A stretch of 64,000 bases of DNA from assembly GCF_000020365.1 (NCBI RefSeq), contig NC_012108.1, positions 496,001-560,000 of the forward strand, given 5' to 3'. Both the position numbers and the translations under genes were made by a program. The stretch is from Desulforapulum autotrophicum HRM2. GTDB taxonomy: Bacteria > Desulfobacterota > Desulfobacteria > Desulfobacterales > Desulfobacteraceae. Shown piece after piece: positions 17,380 to 26,116 of this stretch. The first letter of the stretch is position 1. Each line of letters starts with the position of its first letter. The notes under the pieces are model-generated. The model was not told the origin of the DNA. It saw only the letters and a list, made by a program, of their open reading frames with translations, and made no database searches.

Positions 17380-18555
17380 TTACTTTCTGTTGGCATATTC
17401 CGCATAGGCCATTGCCGTTGTCCTGTAGACCAGATGGGCCATTTTGGAGAAGGGCAAAAATGCAAACAGGTTAAAGATAGTGATCAGATGAAGCCAGTAG
17501 ATGAAGTAAGACACTCCAGCATAACCTGCAAGACGTGTCATCTCAGTGAGAAGCCCAGTAACGCCCAGGGATAGGACGATGCCAAGGATATACCAGTCCT
17601 TGTAGGTAGAGACCAGATCTTTTTTCCCAAGTCTGTTCTTGATCATCAGTGTCGCACCGATCACAAGGGCCGCACCCGAGATGTTGGCAAGCCATTTTAC
17701 CGGGTTGAGCTGTGAGTAGGGTCCGGGAATGCTGAAGATATAAAGAACAACAAAGAATATACTCGTTACAATAAACAGTCCGATGAACGAGTAGAGAACC
17801 ATCATATGGGCAGTTGCCCGGTCATGGTTCGCTTCGCACTGGTTGAATTTGTCATGCTTCAAGACAACGGGCAGCACCTTGATCAGGGACTGCAGAAAAC
17901 CCTTGATCTCGATACTTGTTTTGTCTGTCTTGCCTTCATCAACGGCATTCTGATGAATGTCGGTGACAAATCGTTTAAGGCTCAGGGCAAAGATGATCAC
18001 CACAAGGGTTGCAATGGGCACAAAAGTCATGTCCACAAACCAGGTGGAGAAGAAGTTTGCATGGGCAATTTCCCCATGACCGCCATGGGACCATTCAATG
18101 CCAAAGGTGCTGAAGATCTTGGTCATGGTGTCTCCTGCCGTCATGGTGATATAGGCAAGGAGTGCAAACCAAAGTCCTGGAATGGCAATGAGAAACGGCA
18201 GCTTTTTGGGGTCTTCCACTGCATTGGCAAGAAATTTTGGCCGGGCATACTCTTTGATGGCCGTATAACGAATGGCGGAGAGTACGTCACCTGGTCTTGC
18301 CCCCCTGGGGCAGAGATCTGAACAGTCCCCACACTCATGGCAGAGCCAGATGTCACCATTGGAGACCAGCTTGTCTTTCAGCCCCCAGGATGCTGCGATC
18401 ATCTCTTTTCTGGGGAATGGGCTGTTTTCCGGTGCAATCGGGCAGGCAACGGAGCAGGTGGCACACTGAAAGCATTTTTTCAGCGTGTCTGCCCCGAGCA
18501 TTTCCAGCTCATTGATATAGGCCAGATCCGGTTGAACAAGGTATTTATCACTCAT
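17380..18555 (-). CDS. qmoC: Quinone-interacting membrane-bound oxidoreductase subunit C
   Basis: A 391-residue fusion of an HdrC-like iron-sulfur part and an HdrE/NarI-like cytochrome b part. Two 4Fe-4S motifs, CFQCATCSVACP and CHECGDCSDLCP, lie within the first 100 residues. About six transmembrane helices follow, from FLIAIPGLWFALLAYITM to the C-terminus. Membrane anchor of the Qmo complex, which exchanges electrons between menaquinone and APS reductase. Third qmo gene, 35 bases after qmoB, and last gene before a strong terminator. Confidence 0.95.
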   Translation of the reverse strand: MSDKYLVQPDLAYINELEMLGADTLKKCFQCATCSVACPIAPENSPFPRKEMIAASWGLKDKLVSNGDIWLCHECGDCSDLCPRGARPGDVLSAIRYTAIKEYARPKFLANAVEDPKKLPFLIAIPGLWFALLAYITMTAGDTMTKIFSTFGIEWSHGGHGEIAHANFFSTWFVDMTFVPIATLVVIIFALSLKRFVTDIHQNAVDEGKTDKTSIEIKGFLQSLIKVLPVVLKHDKFNQCEANHDRATAHMMVLYSFIGLFIVTSIFFVVLYIFSIPGPYSQLNPVKWLANISGAALVIGATLMIKNRLGKKDLVSTYKDWYILGIVLSLGVTGLLTEMTRLAGYAGVSYFIYWLHLITIFNLFAFLPFSKMAHLVYRTTAMAYAEYANRK

Positions 18556-18590
18556 ACTGCGATACCTCCTAGGTTCTTATAACGGTTAAC

Positions 18591-20927
18591 TCAGAAACCC
18601 TTGAACGGGTTGGGACCAAGGCCTTCGATTTCTTCCACAAAATCACTCAAAAGTCCTGGAAGCTTGTCATATTCATCAATGGCGATCTCTTCAAACCTTA
18701 CCCGCTCTTCTTCAAGGGCAAGACTTGCAAGGGCGTCACCCATCTTGTTGGCACGGACCTCGGCAAGTTCGCTGCCCTTCATGAAATGACACTGGTAATC
18801 ATCACCGTGTTTGCAGCCGATGAGGATAACACCGTCCATTCCCTGGGCCAGTGCGTCCTTGATCCAGATGGAATTGACAGAACCCAGGCATCGGACCGGG
18901 ATGATACGAACATCCGGTGAATAATCCATGCGGTTCATGCCGACCATATCAAGGGCCGGATAGGCATCGTTTTCGCAAACAAGGGCCAGAATCCTGTATG
19001 GCGGCTCATCAAAATCGTCCTCGGAAGGAACGCCAATGGCCTTGATCTGGGAGCCGATACTGTCAATGCTGTAATCGGCAAAGCTGATGATGCGCTCGGG
19101 ACAGGCACCCATACAGGTTCCGCAACGACGGCACCGGGTGGGATTGATCTTGGGTGTACCTTTTTCATCGTCATCCAGGGCCCCGAAGGGACATTCCACC
19201 GTACAGCGTTTGCACTGGGTACAGCGCTGCATGAAAAATTCAGGGAAGGTCATGTCGCCGGAACGGGGATGTACTGAAACCCCCCTGTGGGCGGACTCGA
19301 TGCACTGGATCGCTTTAAGGGCCGCTCCAGTTGCATCTTCCATGCTCTCTTCAATGGTCATGGCACGGCGGATGGTTCCTGCTGCATAGACCCCTGTTCG
19401 CTGGGTCTCATAGGGAAAGCAGATGTAGTTTGAGTCGGCATAGCCGCCAAAGATGTCGTTGTCCCGGAAGCCCGGGCCCTGGCGATAGGCAAGGTTAACG
19501 ATGGGATCATCCACCGTGACCGGTACCATACCAGCGGAAAGGACAACAAGGTCGGCCTCAATGGCAATCTCTTTGCCAAGGAGGGTGTTGGCCGCTTCTA
19601 CGACCAGGGAGTCACCCTTCTGGCTGACGCCCGTCACGGCACCCTTGGTCATGAAAATTCCGTTGTCCTGCTGGATACTCTTGTAAAAATTTTCCTGGAG
19701 TCCTGGGGTTCTCATGTGCTGGTAGATGATGTAGGCCTTGCCGTCTGCATAGTCATTTCGAATATACTTGGCCTGTTTCAGGGCTACCTGGCTTGTGACG
19801 GAACCGCAGTAGGGAAAATCAGCATCGTCCTCATCCTTGCCGGGACTCTGGACAAAAACAACGGATTTTGCCTCTTTGCCGTCCGAGGGCCTGACCACCT
19901 TGCCCTTTGCGGCAAGTCGTTCAAATTCATCGTTGGTAATGACATCGGGAAGGTTTACACCCAGGTGGGCGTAGGCCTCGTCTTCAAGTTTATCTGCCCG
20001 CCAGCCGGCAGCCAGAACAACGGCACCGTAAAGTTCGCCTTTGGGATCGAGCTTGAGGATGTCAACCCGGCCTTCGTTGTATTCGAGGAACTTGGCGTGG
20101 AGGGTTTCAGCGTCCAGATCTTCACCCTTTTCATCCTTGGTCATCTCTTCTGGAAGGGGAAAGGGTACGTCAAAAGGAATCTTTTCACCAGGTTTCTTAA
20201 AGGTGACGGTAAACTCACCAGGCTGACCAGCGATACGGGCCACCTCGGTTGCGGTTTTTACCTCAATGTTGGGGTACTTCTCAAGCTCGGCAAGCTTATC
20301 GGCAATCACTGTCGGGATCAGCTCCTCAAAGGGCTCGACCACCGGCATCTGGCTTCTCATGCAGGCGGCATAACCGCCAAGCTTTGGTTGCTTTTCAACA
20401 ATGGTGACCTCAAAGCCTGCCTTGGCTGCATCAAGTGCCGCAGAAATACCGGTGATACCGCCACCCAGGACAAGGATCTTTCGTGAAAAGGTTTCAGTCT
20501 TGTAGGGGGTTGGCAGGGTTACCTTTTCAACACGGATCATGCCCATCTTGATGTAATCCTCGGCCTTCATCTGGATGCGGTCAAAATGCTCCTCGTCATC
20601 CTTCTGCTCTTCGGTAAGGGCCGGATATTTTTCCCTGGAATGGGGCCATACCACGCCTTCTCTCAGGTTAACCCGCTCGACAATGCAATTGTCGAACTTG
20701 AAAGCGTCAAAGTTGACCCTGCGGGAACACGCCCCGATCACCATGGCGTTGACCTTACCCTCATCCACGTCCTTCTGGATCATGGCAAGGCCTTCCTTGC
20801 CGCAGAGAAAGGGGTGGGTCTTGTTGTACACACCCTCTTCATCGGGTACGTCAACAAGGGCTTCCATGTCCAGGACATCACCGATGCCACACCCTGTGCA
20901 GATATATACTCCGTATTTTTTATCCAT
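18591..20927 (-). CDS. qmoB: Quinone-interacting membrane-bound oxidoreductase subunit B
   Basis: A 778-residue HdrA-like flavoprotein with additional modules. The FAD/NAD-binding motif VLGGGITGISAALDAAKAGF lies near residue 150. Two ferredoxin-type clusters, CTQCKRCTVECP and CRRCGTCMGACP, occur at about 580-640. The C-terminal 130 residues resemble MvhD/FrhD (VRCLGSVNSIWIKDALAQG, GCKHGDDYQCHF). Cytoplasmic Qmo subunit involved in electron transfer to AprBA. Starts 7 bases after qmoA, consistent with one operon. Confidence 0.95.
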   Translation of the reverse strand: MDKKYGVYICTGCGIGDVLDMEALVDVPDEEGVYNKTHPFLCGKEGLAMIQKDVDEGKVNAMVIGACSRRVNFDAFKFDNCIVERVNLREGVVWPHSREKYPALTEEQKDDEEHFDRIQMKAEDYIKMGMIRVEKVTLPTPYKTETFSRKILVLGGGITGISAALDAAKAGFEVTIVEKQPKLGGYAACMRSQMPVVEPFEELIPTVIADKLAELEKYPNIEVKTATEVARIAGQPGEFTVTFKKPGEKIPFDVPFPLPEEMTKDEKGEDLDAETLHAKFLEYNEGRVDILKLDPKGELYGAVVLAAGWRADKLEDEAYAHLGVNLPDVITNDEFERLAAKGKVVRPSDGKEAKSVVFVQSPGKDEDDADFPYCGSVTSQVALKQAKYIRNDYADGKAYIIYQHMRTPGLQENFYKSIQQDNGIFMTKGAVTGVSQKGDSLVVEAANTLLGKEIAIEADLVVLSAGMVPVTVDDPIVNLAYRQGPGFRDNDIFGGYADSNYICFPYETQRTGVYAAGTIRRAMTIEESMEDATGAALKAIQCIESAHRGVSVHPRSGDMTFPEFFMQRCTQCKRCTVECPFGALDDDEKGTPKINPTRCRRCGTCMGACPERIISFADYSIDSIGSQIKAIGVPSEDDFDEPPYRILALVCENDAYPALDMVGMNRMDYSPDVRIIPVRCLGSVNSIWIKDALAQGMDGVILIGCKHGDDYQCHFMKGSELAEVRANKMGDALASLALEEERVRFEEIAIDEYDKLPGLLSDFVEEIEGLGPNPFKGF

Positions 20928-20934
20928 GGTTGGT

Positions 20935-22209
20935 CTACCTCCTCACCAGCGTTTGAATAGCTTTCAGGGCCATGCCGGTGGCATTCTGGTTGGATGTTAC
21001 AACATCGGCAGGCTTGTTGGCACAGCCTGCTGCAAACATGCCGCCCTTTTTAAAGTCATTCACAATAAAGCCGTCTGAGTTGAACGTCAGATCGGCATTG
21101 GGCCGTTCAACAGCCGAATTGGGCTGCATGCCCGTTGCAAGGACGAGCAGGTCAACGGTCTGTCGAACCTTGTCGCCGGACATGGTGTCTTCGGCGACCA
21201 GGGTGATGTTACCGGTGCCTTCTTCTTCACCAACTTCTGCCACCTTGCCCTTTACGAAAAAGATGTTCTTATCCTCTTTGAGCTTCTTGTAGAAGTTCTC
21301 GTACTTTCTGCCCGGGGTCCGAATGTCGATATAGTAGATGTAGATTTTTGCTTCGGGGTACTGGGCCCTGAGGTAGGTGGCGTGCTTGAGTGACGCCATG
21401 CAGCAGATGTAAGAGCAGTAGGGCAGGTGGTTCTCATCCCTTGAACCTGCGCACTGGACAAAGCCGATGGTTGCAGGCGCCTTGTCATCCGAGGGCCTGA
21501 TGATCTTTCCCCTGGTGGGTCCGTTGGGCGAGGCAAGCCTTTCAAGCATCATGTTGGTGATGATGTTCTGGTAGCGTCCAAAGCCCAGGTTATCGATCCT
21601 TGCAGCATCGTAGGGACGCCAGCCGGTTGCCCAGACAATGGCGCCGACCTTGAGGTCAAGGCTCTTTTCTTCCATGTCAAAATCAATGGCGTCAAATTTG
21701 CACGCTTCCTTGCAACGGTCCCTGTCATCCTGGGCCATGGAAGGTGCCATGACATAGCGCTGGGGAAAGGCCATGTTGTGGGGAAGATAGGCGGCCTTGC
21801 AGCGGTCCATGCCAAGGTTGTACTCGTTGGAAATCTCAGATTCGCAAACCTTTGCGCATTCTCCGCAGGCCGTGCAATTTTCGTTTACGTATCTTGGGCT
21901 GATCTTGAGCTTGACCGTGTAATCACCGGGTTTGCCGTCGACCTTGTCCACCTCGGCCATGGTGATGACCGTGATTTTGGGGTTGTCCTTGATGCGTTTG
22001 TAGTTGATCTCAAGTCCGCATGTGGGCGGGCAGAGTTTGGGAAAATATTGTTTGAGCTGGGATACCCTTCCGCCAAGGGAAGGTTCCTTCTCAACAATAA
22101 AGACCTCATACCCCACTTCGGCAGCTTCCAGGGCAGTGGTCAGGCCGCTGATGCCGCCGCCAACTACCATGATGCTTCCACTGGTCGGGGCTGAATTATC
22201 TGTTGTCAT
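20935..22209 (-). CDS. qmoA: Quinone-interacting membrane-bound oxidoreductase subunit A
   Basis: A 424-residue HdrA-like flavoprotein. VVGGGISGLTTALEAAEVGY is the FAD-binding Rossmann motif, CTACGECAKVCESE with a later Cys forms an iron-sulfur site, and QCAGSRDENHLPYCSYICC is the conserved HdrA-type Cys region. Works with QmoB in the cytoplasmic module. The 280-base gap to aprA contains a terminator and unusual short repeats, so qmoABC may be transcribed partly by readthrough or from its own promoter. Confidence 0.95.
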   Translation of the reverse strand: MTTDNSAPTSGSIMVVGGGISGLTTALEAAEVGYEVFIVEKEPSLGGRVSQLKQYFPKLCPPTCGLEINYKRIKDNPKITVITMAEVDKVDGKPGDYTVKLKISPRYVNENCTACGECAKVCESEISNEYNLGMDRCKAAYLPHNMAFPQRYVMAPSMAQDDRDRCKEACKFDAIDFDMEEKSLDLKVGAIVWATGWRPYDAARIDNLGFGRYQNIITNMMLERLASPNGPTRGKIIRPSDDKAPATIGFVQCAGSRDENHLPYCSYICCMASLKHATYLRAQYPEAKIYIYYIDIRTPGRKYENFYKKLKEDKNIFFVKGKVAEVGEEEGTGNITLVAEDTMSGDKVRQTVDLLVLATGMQPNSAVERPNADLTFNSDGFIVNDFKKGGMFAAGCANKPADVVTSNQNATGMALKAIQTLVRR

Positions 22210-22256
22210 GCTGTCCCTCCGTGCATTTAGTACATTACTAATATTATGAACAATTT

Positions 22257-22280
22257 AGGATGCCGGGAATCCGGCATCCT
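22257..22280. repeat. Hairpin in the qmoA leader
   Basis: AGGATGCCGG and CCGGCATCCT form a 10-pair stem around GAAT, 48 bases before the qmoA start. No T-tract follows on the minus strand, so it is unlikely to be a terminator; it could stabilise the processed qmo mRNA. Confidence 0.6.
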
Positions 22281-22289
22281 GCCTCCTTG

Positions 22290-22345
22290 AAAATTGAAAC
22301 TCGAAACCTGAAACTCGAACGTTGCCTCCAGTTTTAGTTTCCCAG
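22290..22345. repeat. GAAACTCGAA short repeats in the aprA-qmoA gap
   Basis: GAAACTCGAAACCTGAAACT is followed by CGAACG and, further on, AGTTTTAGTTTC: a 10-base direct repeat, GAAACTCGAA, at 4-base spacing with a near-inverted partner. No gene covers it. Role unknown. Confidence 0.5.
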
Positions 22346-22410
22346 TCTCTTTTTCTTTGGCTTGTAATAAGGAGACAGGAGGTGGAAAAATTCCCGCACA
22401 CCAGAATCTG

Positions 22411-22446
22411 AAAAAACCTCCAGGCACACAAATCGCACCTGGAGGT
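22411..22446 (-). terminator. Terminator after aprA
   Basis: ACCTCCAGG pairs with CCTGGAGGT around a 13-base loop. On the minus strand a run of six T residues follows. It lies 44 bases after the aprA stop. Confidence 0.8.
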
Positions 22447-22489
22447 CAGCTTTTCAGAAGAACATACCTGAAACGATCAGTTTCTGATA

Positions 22490-24451
22490 CTAGTCAGCAA
22501 TGATCTTTTGGTACGGAACCTTTTTCAAAGACCACTCGTTGGTCTCTTTGTTGTAGGTCGAGTTGACAAAGCAGAACCACTCTTCATCATTCTGGCCCAT
22601 GAAGTCACCCCTGTAGTAGAAGCCGGGATATCTTGACTCCTCACGGAACTGGATGTGACGGGTATGTGCCTGAACGGTGTAGAGACGATGGTTGATTTCC
22701 CAAGCCCTGAGGAGCTCATGGAGATCACCGGCTGCAATTTTCTCAAGATCTTCCTTAAAGTACTGGAAGTTTTCCATGAGGATCTCAAGGGCCTTGCCAC
22801 CTGTCATGTAGTATGTGGCTGTTCCTCCACCGTACTCATTGGTCATCTTCATCAGACGCATGGCCATACCGGCAGGTTTGCAGTAGTTGGGGTTAACATC
22901 CTGTGATGTTGAATATGCACAGTGGTCAAGGTAGTTACGAACAGGTTTGTAAACAAAGTCAACAAGCTCTTGATCTGTCTCTTTGATGCCTGTTACCTTA
23001 TCGCCTTCGGCTTTAAGGTACTGGATCATGGACTTGGCAACAATACGTCCCTCTGCATGGGATCCTGAGGAGAACTTGTGACCTGAGCAGCCAACGCCAT
23101 CACCAGCGGTGAAAAGACCCCTGACTGTCGTCATTCTGTTGTAGCCCCATTTGTACTCTGCAGGGACCCAGTCCTCTTCCGGACCTGAACACCAGATACC
23201 GCAGCATCCAGAGTGGGATCCGAGGAGGTACGGTTCGGTGGGCATGATCTCAGAGTCTTTTTTCTCAGGCTCTGTATCAGTTGCGCACCAGAGACCTGCC
23301 TGACCTACGGACATGTCAAGGAAATCTTCCCAAGCTTCTGACTCAAGGTGCTTGAGCTCTTTCTTGCTCATGGTCTCGCCAAGTTTTGCAAGAGCAGCTG
23401 AGGTTTTCATGATGATGGGCCCGCGGCCCTCTTTGTACTCTTTCATCATCAAATGGTTACGAAGACAGGTTGGTGTGATGGCTGCTGTTCCATAGGGAGC
23501 GTATTTAGCAAGCTCTTCCTTGGCTGCATCACTTGCAGCATAGTTCTCGCCAAGACCGTTAACTGTCTGGGCCTTGAAAAGAAGGAACCATGCACCAACA
23601 GGTCCGTATCCATCCTTGAAACGTGCGGGGGTGAAACGGTTCTCCATCATGGAGAGCTCAGCACCGGCACGAAGGGCCATGGTGTAGGTGGAACCTGCGT
23701 TCCAGATGGGATACCAGGCACGGCCTTTTCCCTCACCAACCGAACGGGGCTGATATACGTTTACAGCACCACCGCAGGCGCACATGATAACCTTGGCGTT
23801 GATGATGTAGACCTTGTTCTCACGAAGTGAGAAACCAACGGCTCCAGCGACCCTTGTGGGATCGTTTTTGTCGTTGAGGATTTCAACGATGAAGCATCTT
23901 TCAAGGATGTTATCCTCACCAAGGGCAAGCTTTCCGGCCTCGGCAACGATTCTCTTGTAGGACTCACCATTGATCATGATCTGCCATTTACCTGTACGAA
24001 CAGGAGTAGCTCCACCCTTGAGGGTTCCGAGTTTCTGGCCTTTCTTACCGTCCATGTTCTTGTTGTCTTCTGTCTTTTTCCAGACGGGGAGTCCCCACTC
24101 TTCAAACAGATGAACAGAGTCATCAACATGGCGGCCAAGATCGTAGATCAAATCCTCACGTACGATTCCCATGAGGTCGTTTCTGACCATGCGGACATAG
24201 TCTTCAATCTTGTTTTCGCCTATGTAGGTGTTGATTGCAGAAAGGCCCTGGGCTACAGCGCCGGATCTCTCAAGGGCTGCTTTGTCGCAAAGAAGGATCT
24301 TTGTGTCGTCTGATGCCCATTTTTTGATCTCAAATGCTGTTCCACAGGCAGCCATACCGCCGCCGATGATCAGAACGTCAACATCCCTCTTGTCAACTTC
24401 CGGATCCCTTACTGCCTTTAGCTCTCCAACAGGCTTGTTAGGTAATGCCAT
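22490..24451 (-). CDS. aprA: Adenylylsulfate reductase, alpha subunit
   Basis: A 653-residue FAD enzyme, the catalytic subunit that reduces APS to sulfite and AMP. VDVLIIGGGMAACGTAFEIK is the FAD-binding motif. LERSGAVAQGLSAINTYIGE and the C-terminal RHIQFREESRYPGFYYRGDF with WFCFVNSTYNKET are typical of AprA in sulfate reducers. It follows aprB by 56 bases and precedes qmoABC, its presumed electron source. No sat, dsr or hydrogenase genes are in the window. Confidence 0.98.
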   Translation of the reverse strand: MALPNKPVGELKAVRDPEVDKRDVDVLIIGGGMAACGTAFEIKKWASDDTKILLCDKAALERSGAVAQGLSAINTYIGENKIEDYVRMVRNDLMGIVREDLIYDLGRHVDDSVHLFEEWGLPVWKKTEDNKNMDGKKGQKLGTLKGGATPVRTGKWQIMINGESYKRIVAEAGKLALGEDNILERCFIVEILNDKNDPTRVAGAVGFSLRENKVYIINAKVIMCACGGAVNVYQPRSVGEGKGRAWYPIWNAGSTYTMALRAGAELSMMENRFTPARFKDGYGPVGAWFLLFKAQTVNGLGENYAASDAAKEELAKYAPYGTAAITPTCLRNHLMMKEYKEGRGPIIMKTSAALAKLGETMSKKELKHLESEAWEDFLDMSVGQAGLWCATDTEPEKKDSEIMPTEPYLLGSHSGCCGIWCSGPEEDWVPAEYKWGYNRMTTVRGLFTAGDGVGCSGHKFSSGSHAEGRIVAKSMIQYLKAEGDKVTGIKETDQELVDFVYKPVRNYLDHCAYSTSQDVNPNYCKPAGMAMRLMKMTNEYGGGTATYYMTGGKALEILMENFQYFKEDLEKIAAGDLHELLRAWEINHRLYTVQAHTRHIQFREESRYPGFYYRGDFMGQNDEEWFCFVNSTYNKETNEWSLKKVPYQKIIAD

Positions 24452-24507
24452 TATATACCTCCAAAGTAATAGTGATTTAATCTAGTTCAAAATGGATAAC
24501 AGGTTAA

Positions 24508-24945
24508 CTATGCCAGCTCCTGGGGAGTGGTAAGTACCATGCCGTCTGCTTCCTGTGTGGAGAGAAGCCCACTGTTAAGATCTTTACCCTTAAGATCTGC
24601 ATAGGCGTTAGCCTGGCCTTCGGGGGTGGTTCTGATCGGGAACTTGAAGCGTTTTACAACACCGTTTCTGAATTTGCAGGTCCACATGATGTCCTCGGTG
24701 CCCATCATGGGAACTACGCTTGCTCCCATGGGTACAAAGTCAGAGTAACCCCTGACTTCGATTGCCTGGGACGGACAGATCTTTACGCAGGAGTAGCACT
24801 CCCAGCACTGATCTGGCTCCTGGTTGTATGCTTTCATTGCGTTGGGATCAAGAACCATAAGGTCATTGGGACAGATGTACATGCATGCTGTCTTGTCCCC
24901 ACCCTTGCAGCCGTCGCACTTTTCTGCGATTACAAAAGATGGCAT
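24508..24945 (-). CDS. aprB: Adenylylsulfate reductase, beta subunit
   Basis: A 145-residue ferredoxin-like subunit with two 4Fe-4S clusters: CDGCKGGDKTACMYICP, with its characteristic insertion, and CWECYSCVKICP. The C-terminal tail (about 85-145) matches the AprB extension that wraps AprA. Transfers electrons from the Qmo complex to the AprA flavin. GGGAGGTATTATAA precedes the ATG. First gene of the aprBA-qmoABC cluster. Confidence 0.98.
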   Translation of the reverse strand: MPSFVIAEKCDGCKGGDKTACMYICPNDLMVLDPNAMKAYNQEPDQCWECYSCVKICPSQAIEVRGYSDFVPMGASVVPMMGTEDIMWTCKFRNGVVKRFKFPIRTTPEGQANAYADLKGKDLNSGLLSTQEADGMVLTTPQELA

Positions 24946-25345
24946 TTATAATACCTCCCTTACATTATGTGCTGAAATCTTTTTGAACTCCAGCAACTGC
25001 TGTTAATGAAACTGCGACATCTCTTACGGTGCCGCCCTAATATACAAAAATATAGGTCGCTATACTTCGACCTCGGTCATCCGGTGTGTACTTGCCCGGG
25101 GAAAGCATGCTGTTGCTGAGATTTATGAATGTCAGCCCGGGTCTAATTAAATGTTTGGAAAGTAGCACCCGTTAATGCACCTTGTCAAGAGTTTTTGCCA
25201 CAGGATTTTTATGGTGGGAATCCTGGTTTTTAAACCCGAATAAATTGTCAATATATGCCCTATTGGCTTGCAGATCTCTACAATATATAGTAAAAATCGA
25301 GAATGTCTGAAAACCAACTATAAAGTTTATTAAGGATAATTGACC
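24946..25345. other. Intergenic region, aprB leader and divergent promoter
   Basis: 400 bases without a gene between divergent aprB and a Cys-cluster gene. It must hold the apr-qmo promoter. I see a small GGTCG/CGACC hairpin at about 25052-25070 and an A/T-rich TATATTAGGG-like stretch on the minus strand near 25040, but no convincing -35/-10 pair for aprB. On the plus strand TTGGCT (25263-25268), 17 bases and TATAGT (25286-25291) form a candidate promoter for the downstream gene. Confidence 0.4.
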
Positions 25346-26089
25346 ATGAGCGAAGATATGATTCCGGTTGACCTGGATGATGCAATGACCTTTGAATGCT
25401 CCCCCGGAGTCCCCTGTTTCAACGAGTGCTGCAGGGATCTTAACCAGGCATTGACCCCCTATGATATTCTCCGGTTGAAAACTAATCTCAACCTTACCTC
25501 TGATGTTTTTTTGAAAAAATACACCTCGTCCCATATGGGTCCAGAGTCGGGGTTGCCCGTGGTGACGTTCAAGCCTGACCCTGCCACCGGTCACCGCTGT
25601 CCCCTGGTGACCCGGGACGGTTGCTCTGTCTATCCGGACAGGCCCGCTTCGTGCCGGATGTATCCCCTGGCCCGGGCCGTGTCACGATCCAGGCAGACTG
25701 GCGAAATCACCGAGTTTTTTGCCTTGATCGAAGAACCCCACTGCAAGGGGTTCGGCAGGAAAAGCGGCCAGACCGTCCGGGAGTGGCTGGCTGGTCAGGA
25801 TGTGACCCTTCACAACCAGATGAACGATCGCCTTATGGAGACAATGAGCCTGAAAAACAGGATCATGCCCGGACGGCTTGACCCAGTGGATGCTGACAGG
25901 TTTTACCTGGCCTGTTACGACCTTGATACCTTTCGGAAACGCATTTTTGAAGATGACCTTTTGGTCGGTCTTGATGTCCCTGGTGCGCTCCTTGATCGCC
26001 TGAGGGTGGATGATGTCGCCCTGCTTGATTTTGGCCTTGCCTGGATCGGTCACACCCTTTTTGGCGCTGCCCTGAATCTGGGTCGATAA
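25346..26089 (+). CDS. YkgJ-like Cys-cluster protein (putative Zn/Fe-chelating), copy 1
   Basis: A 247-residue protein of the UPF0153/YkgJ family. The first part has CSPGVPCFNECC at residues 18-29, a middle motif CPLVTRDGCSVYPDRPASCR near 88-107 supplies three more cysteines, and HCKGFG follows. This Cys pattern is thought to bind a zinc or iron-sulfur centre; the function is unknown. The C-terminal 100 residues lack cysteines. ATG at 25346 is preferred over an upstream TTG. It lies 27 bases ahead of the SDR gene. Confidence 0.85.
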   Translation: MSEDMIPVDLDDAMTFECSPGVPCFNECCRDLNQALTPYDILRLKTNLNLTSDVFLKKYTSSHMGPESGLPVVTFKPDPATGHRCPLVTRDGCSVYPDRPASCRMYPLARAVSRSRQTGEITEFFALIEEPHCKGFGRKSGQTVREWLAGQDVTLHNQMNDRLMETMSLKNRIMPGRLDPVDADRFYLACYDLDTFRKRIFEDDLLVGLDVPGALLDRLRVDDVALLDFGLAWIGHTLFGAALNLGR

Positions 26090-26116
26090 CCAGTCATGGG
26101 GGCGAAAGGAGGGGTG

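Noticed and set aside
19716-20486. 256-codon open frame antisense to qmoB.
   Set aside because: Same reason: complete overlap with a well-supported gene and no family motif.
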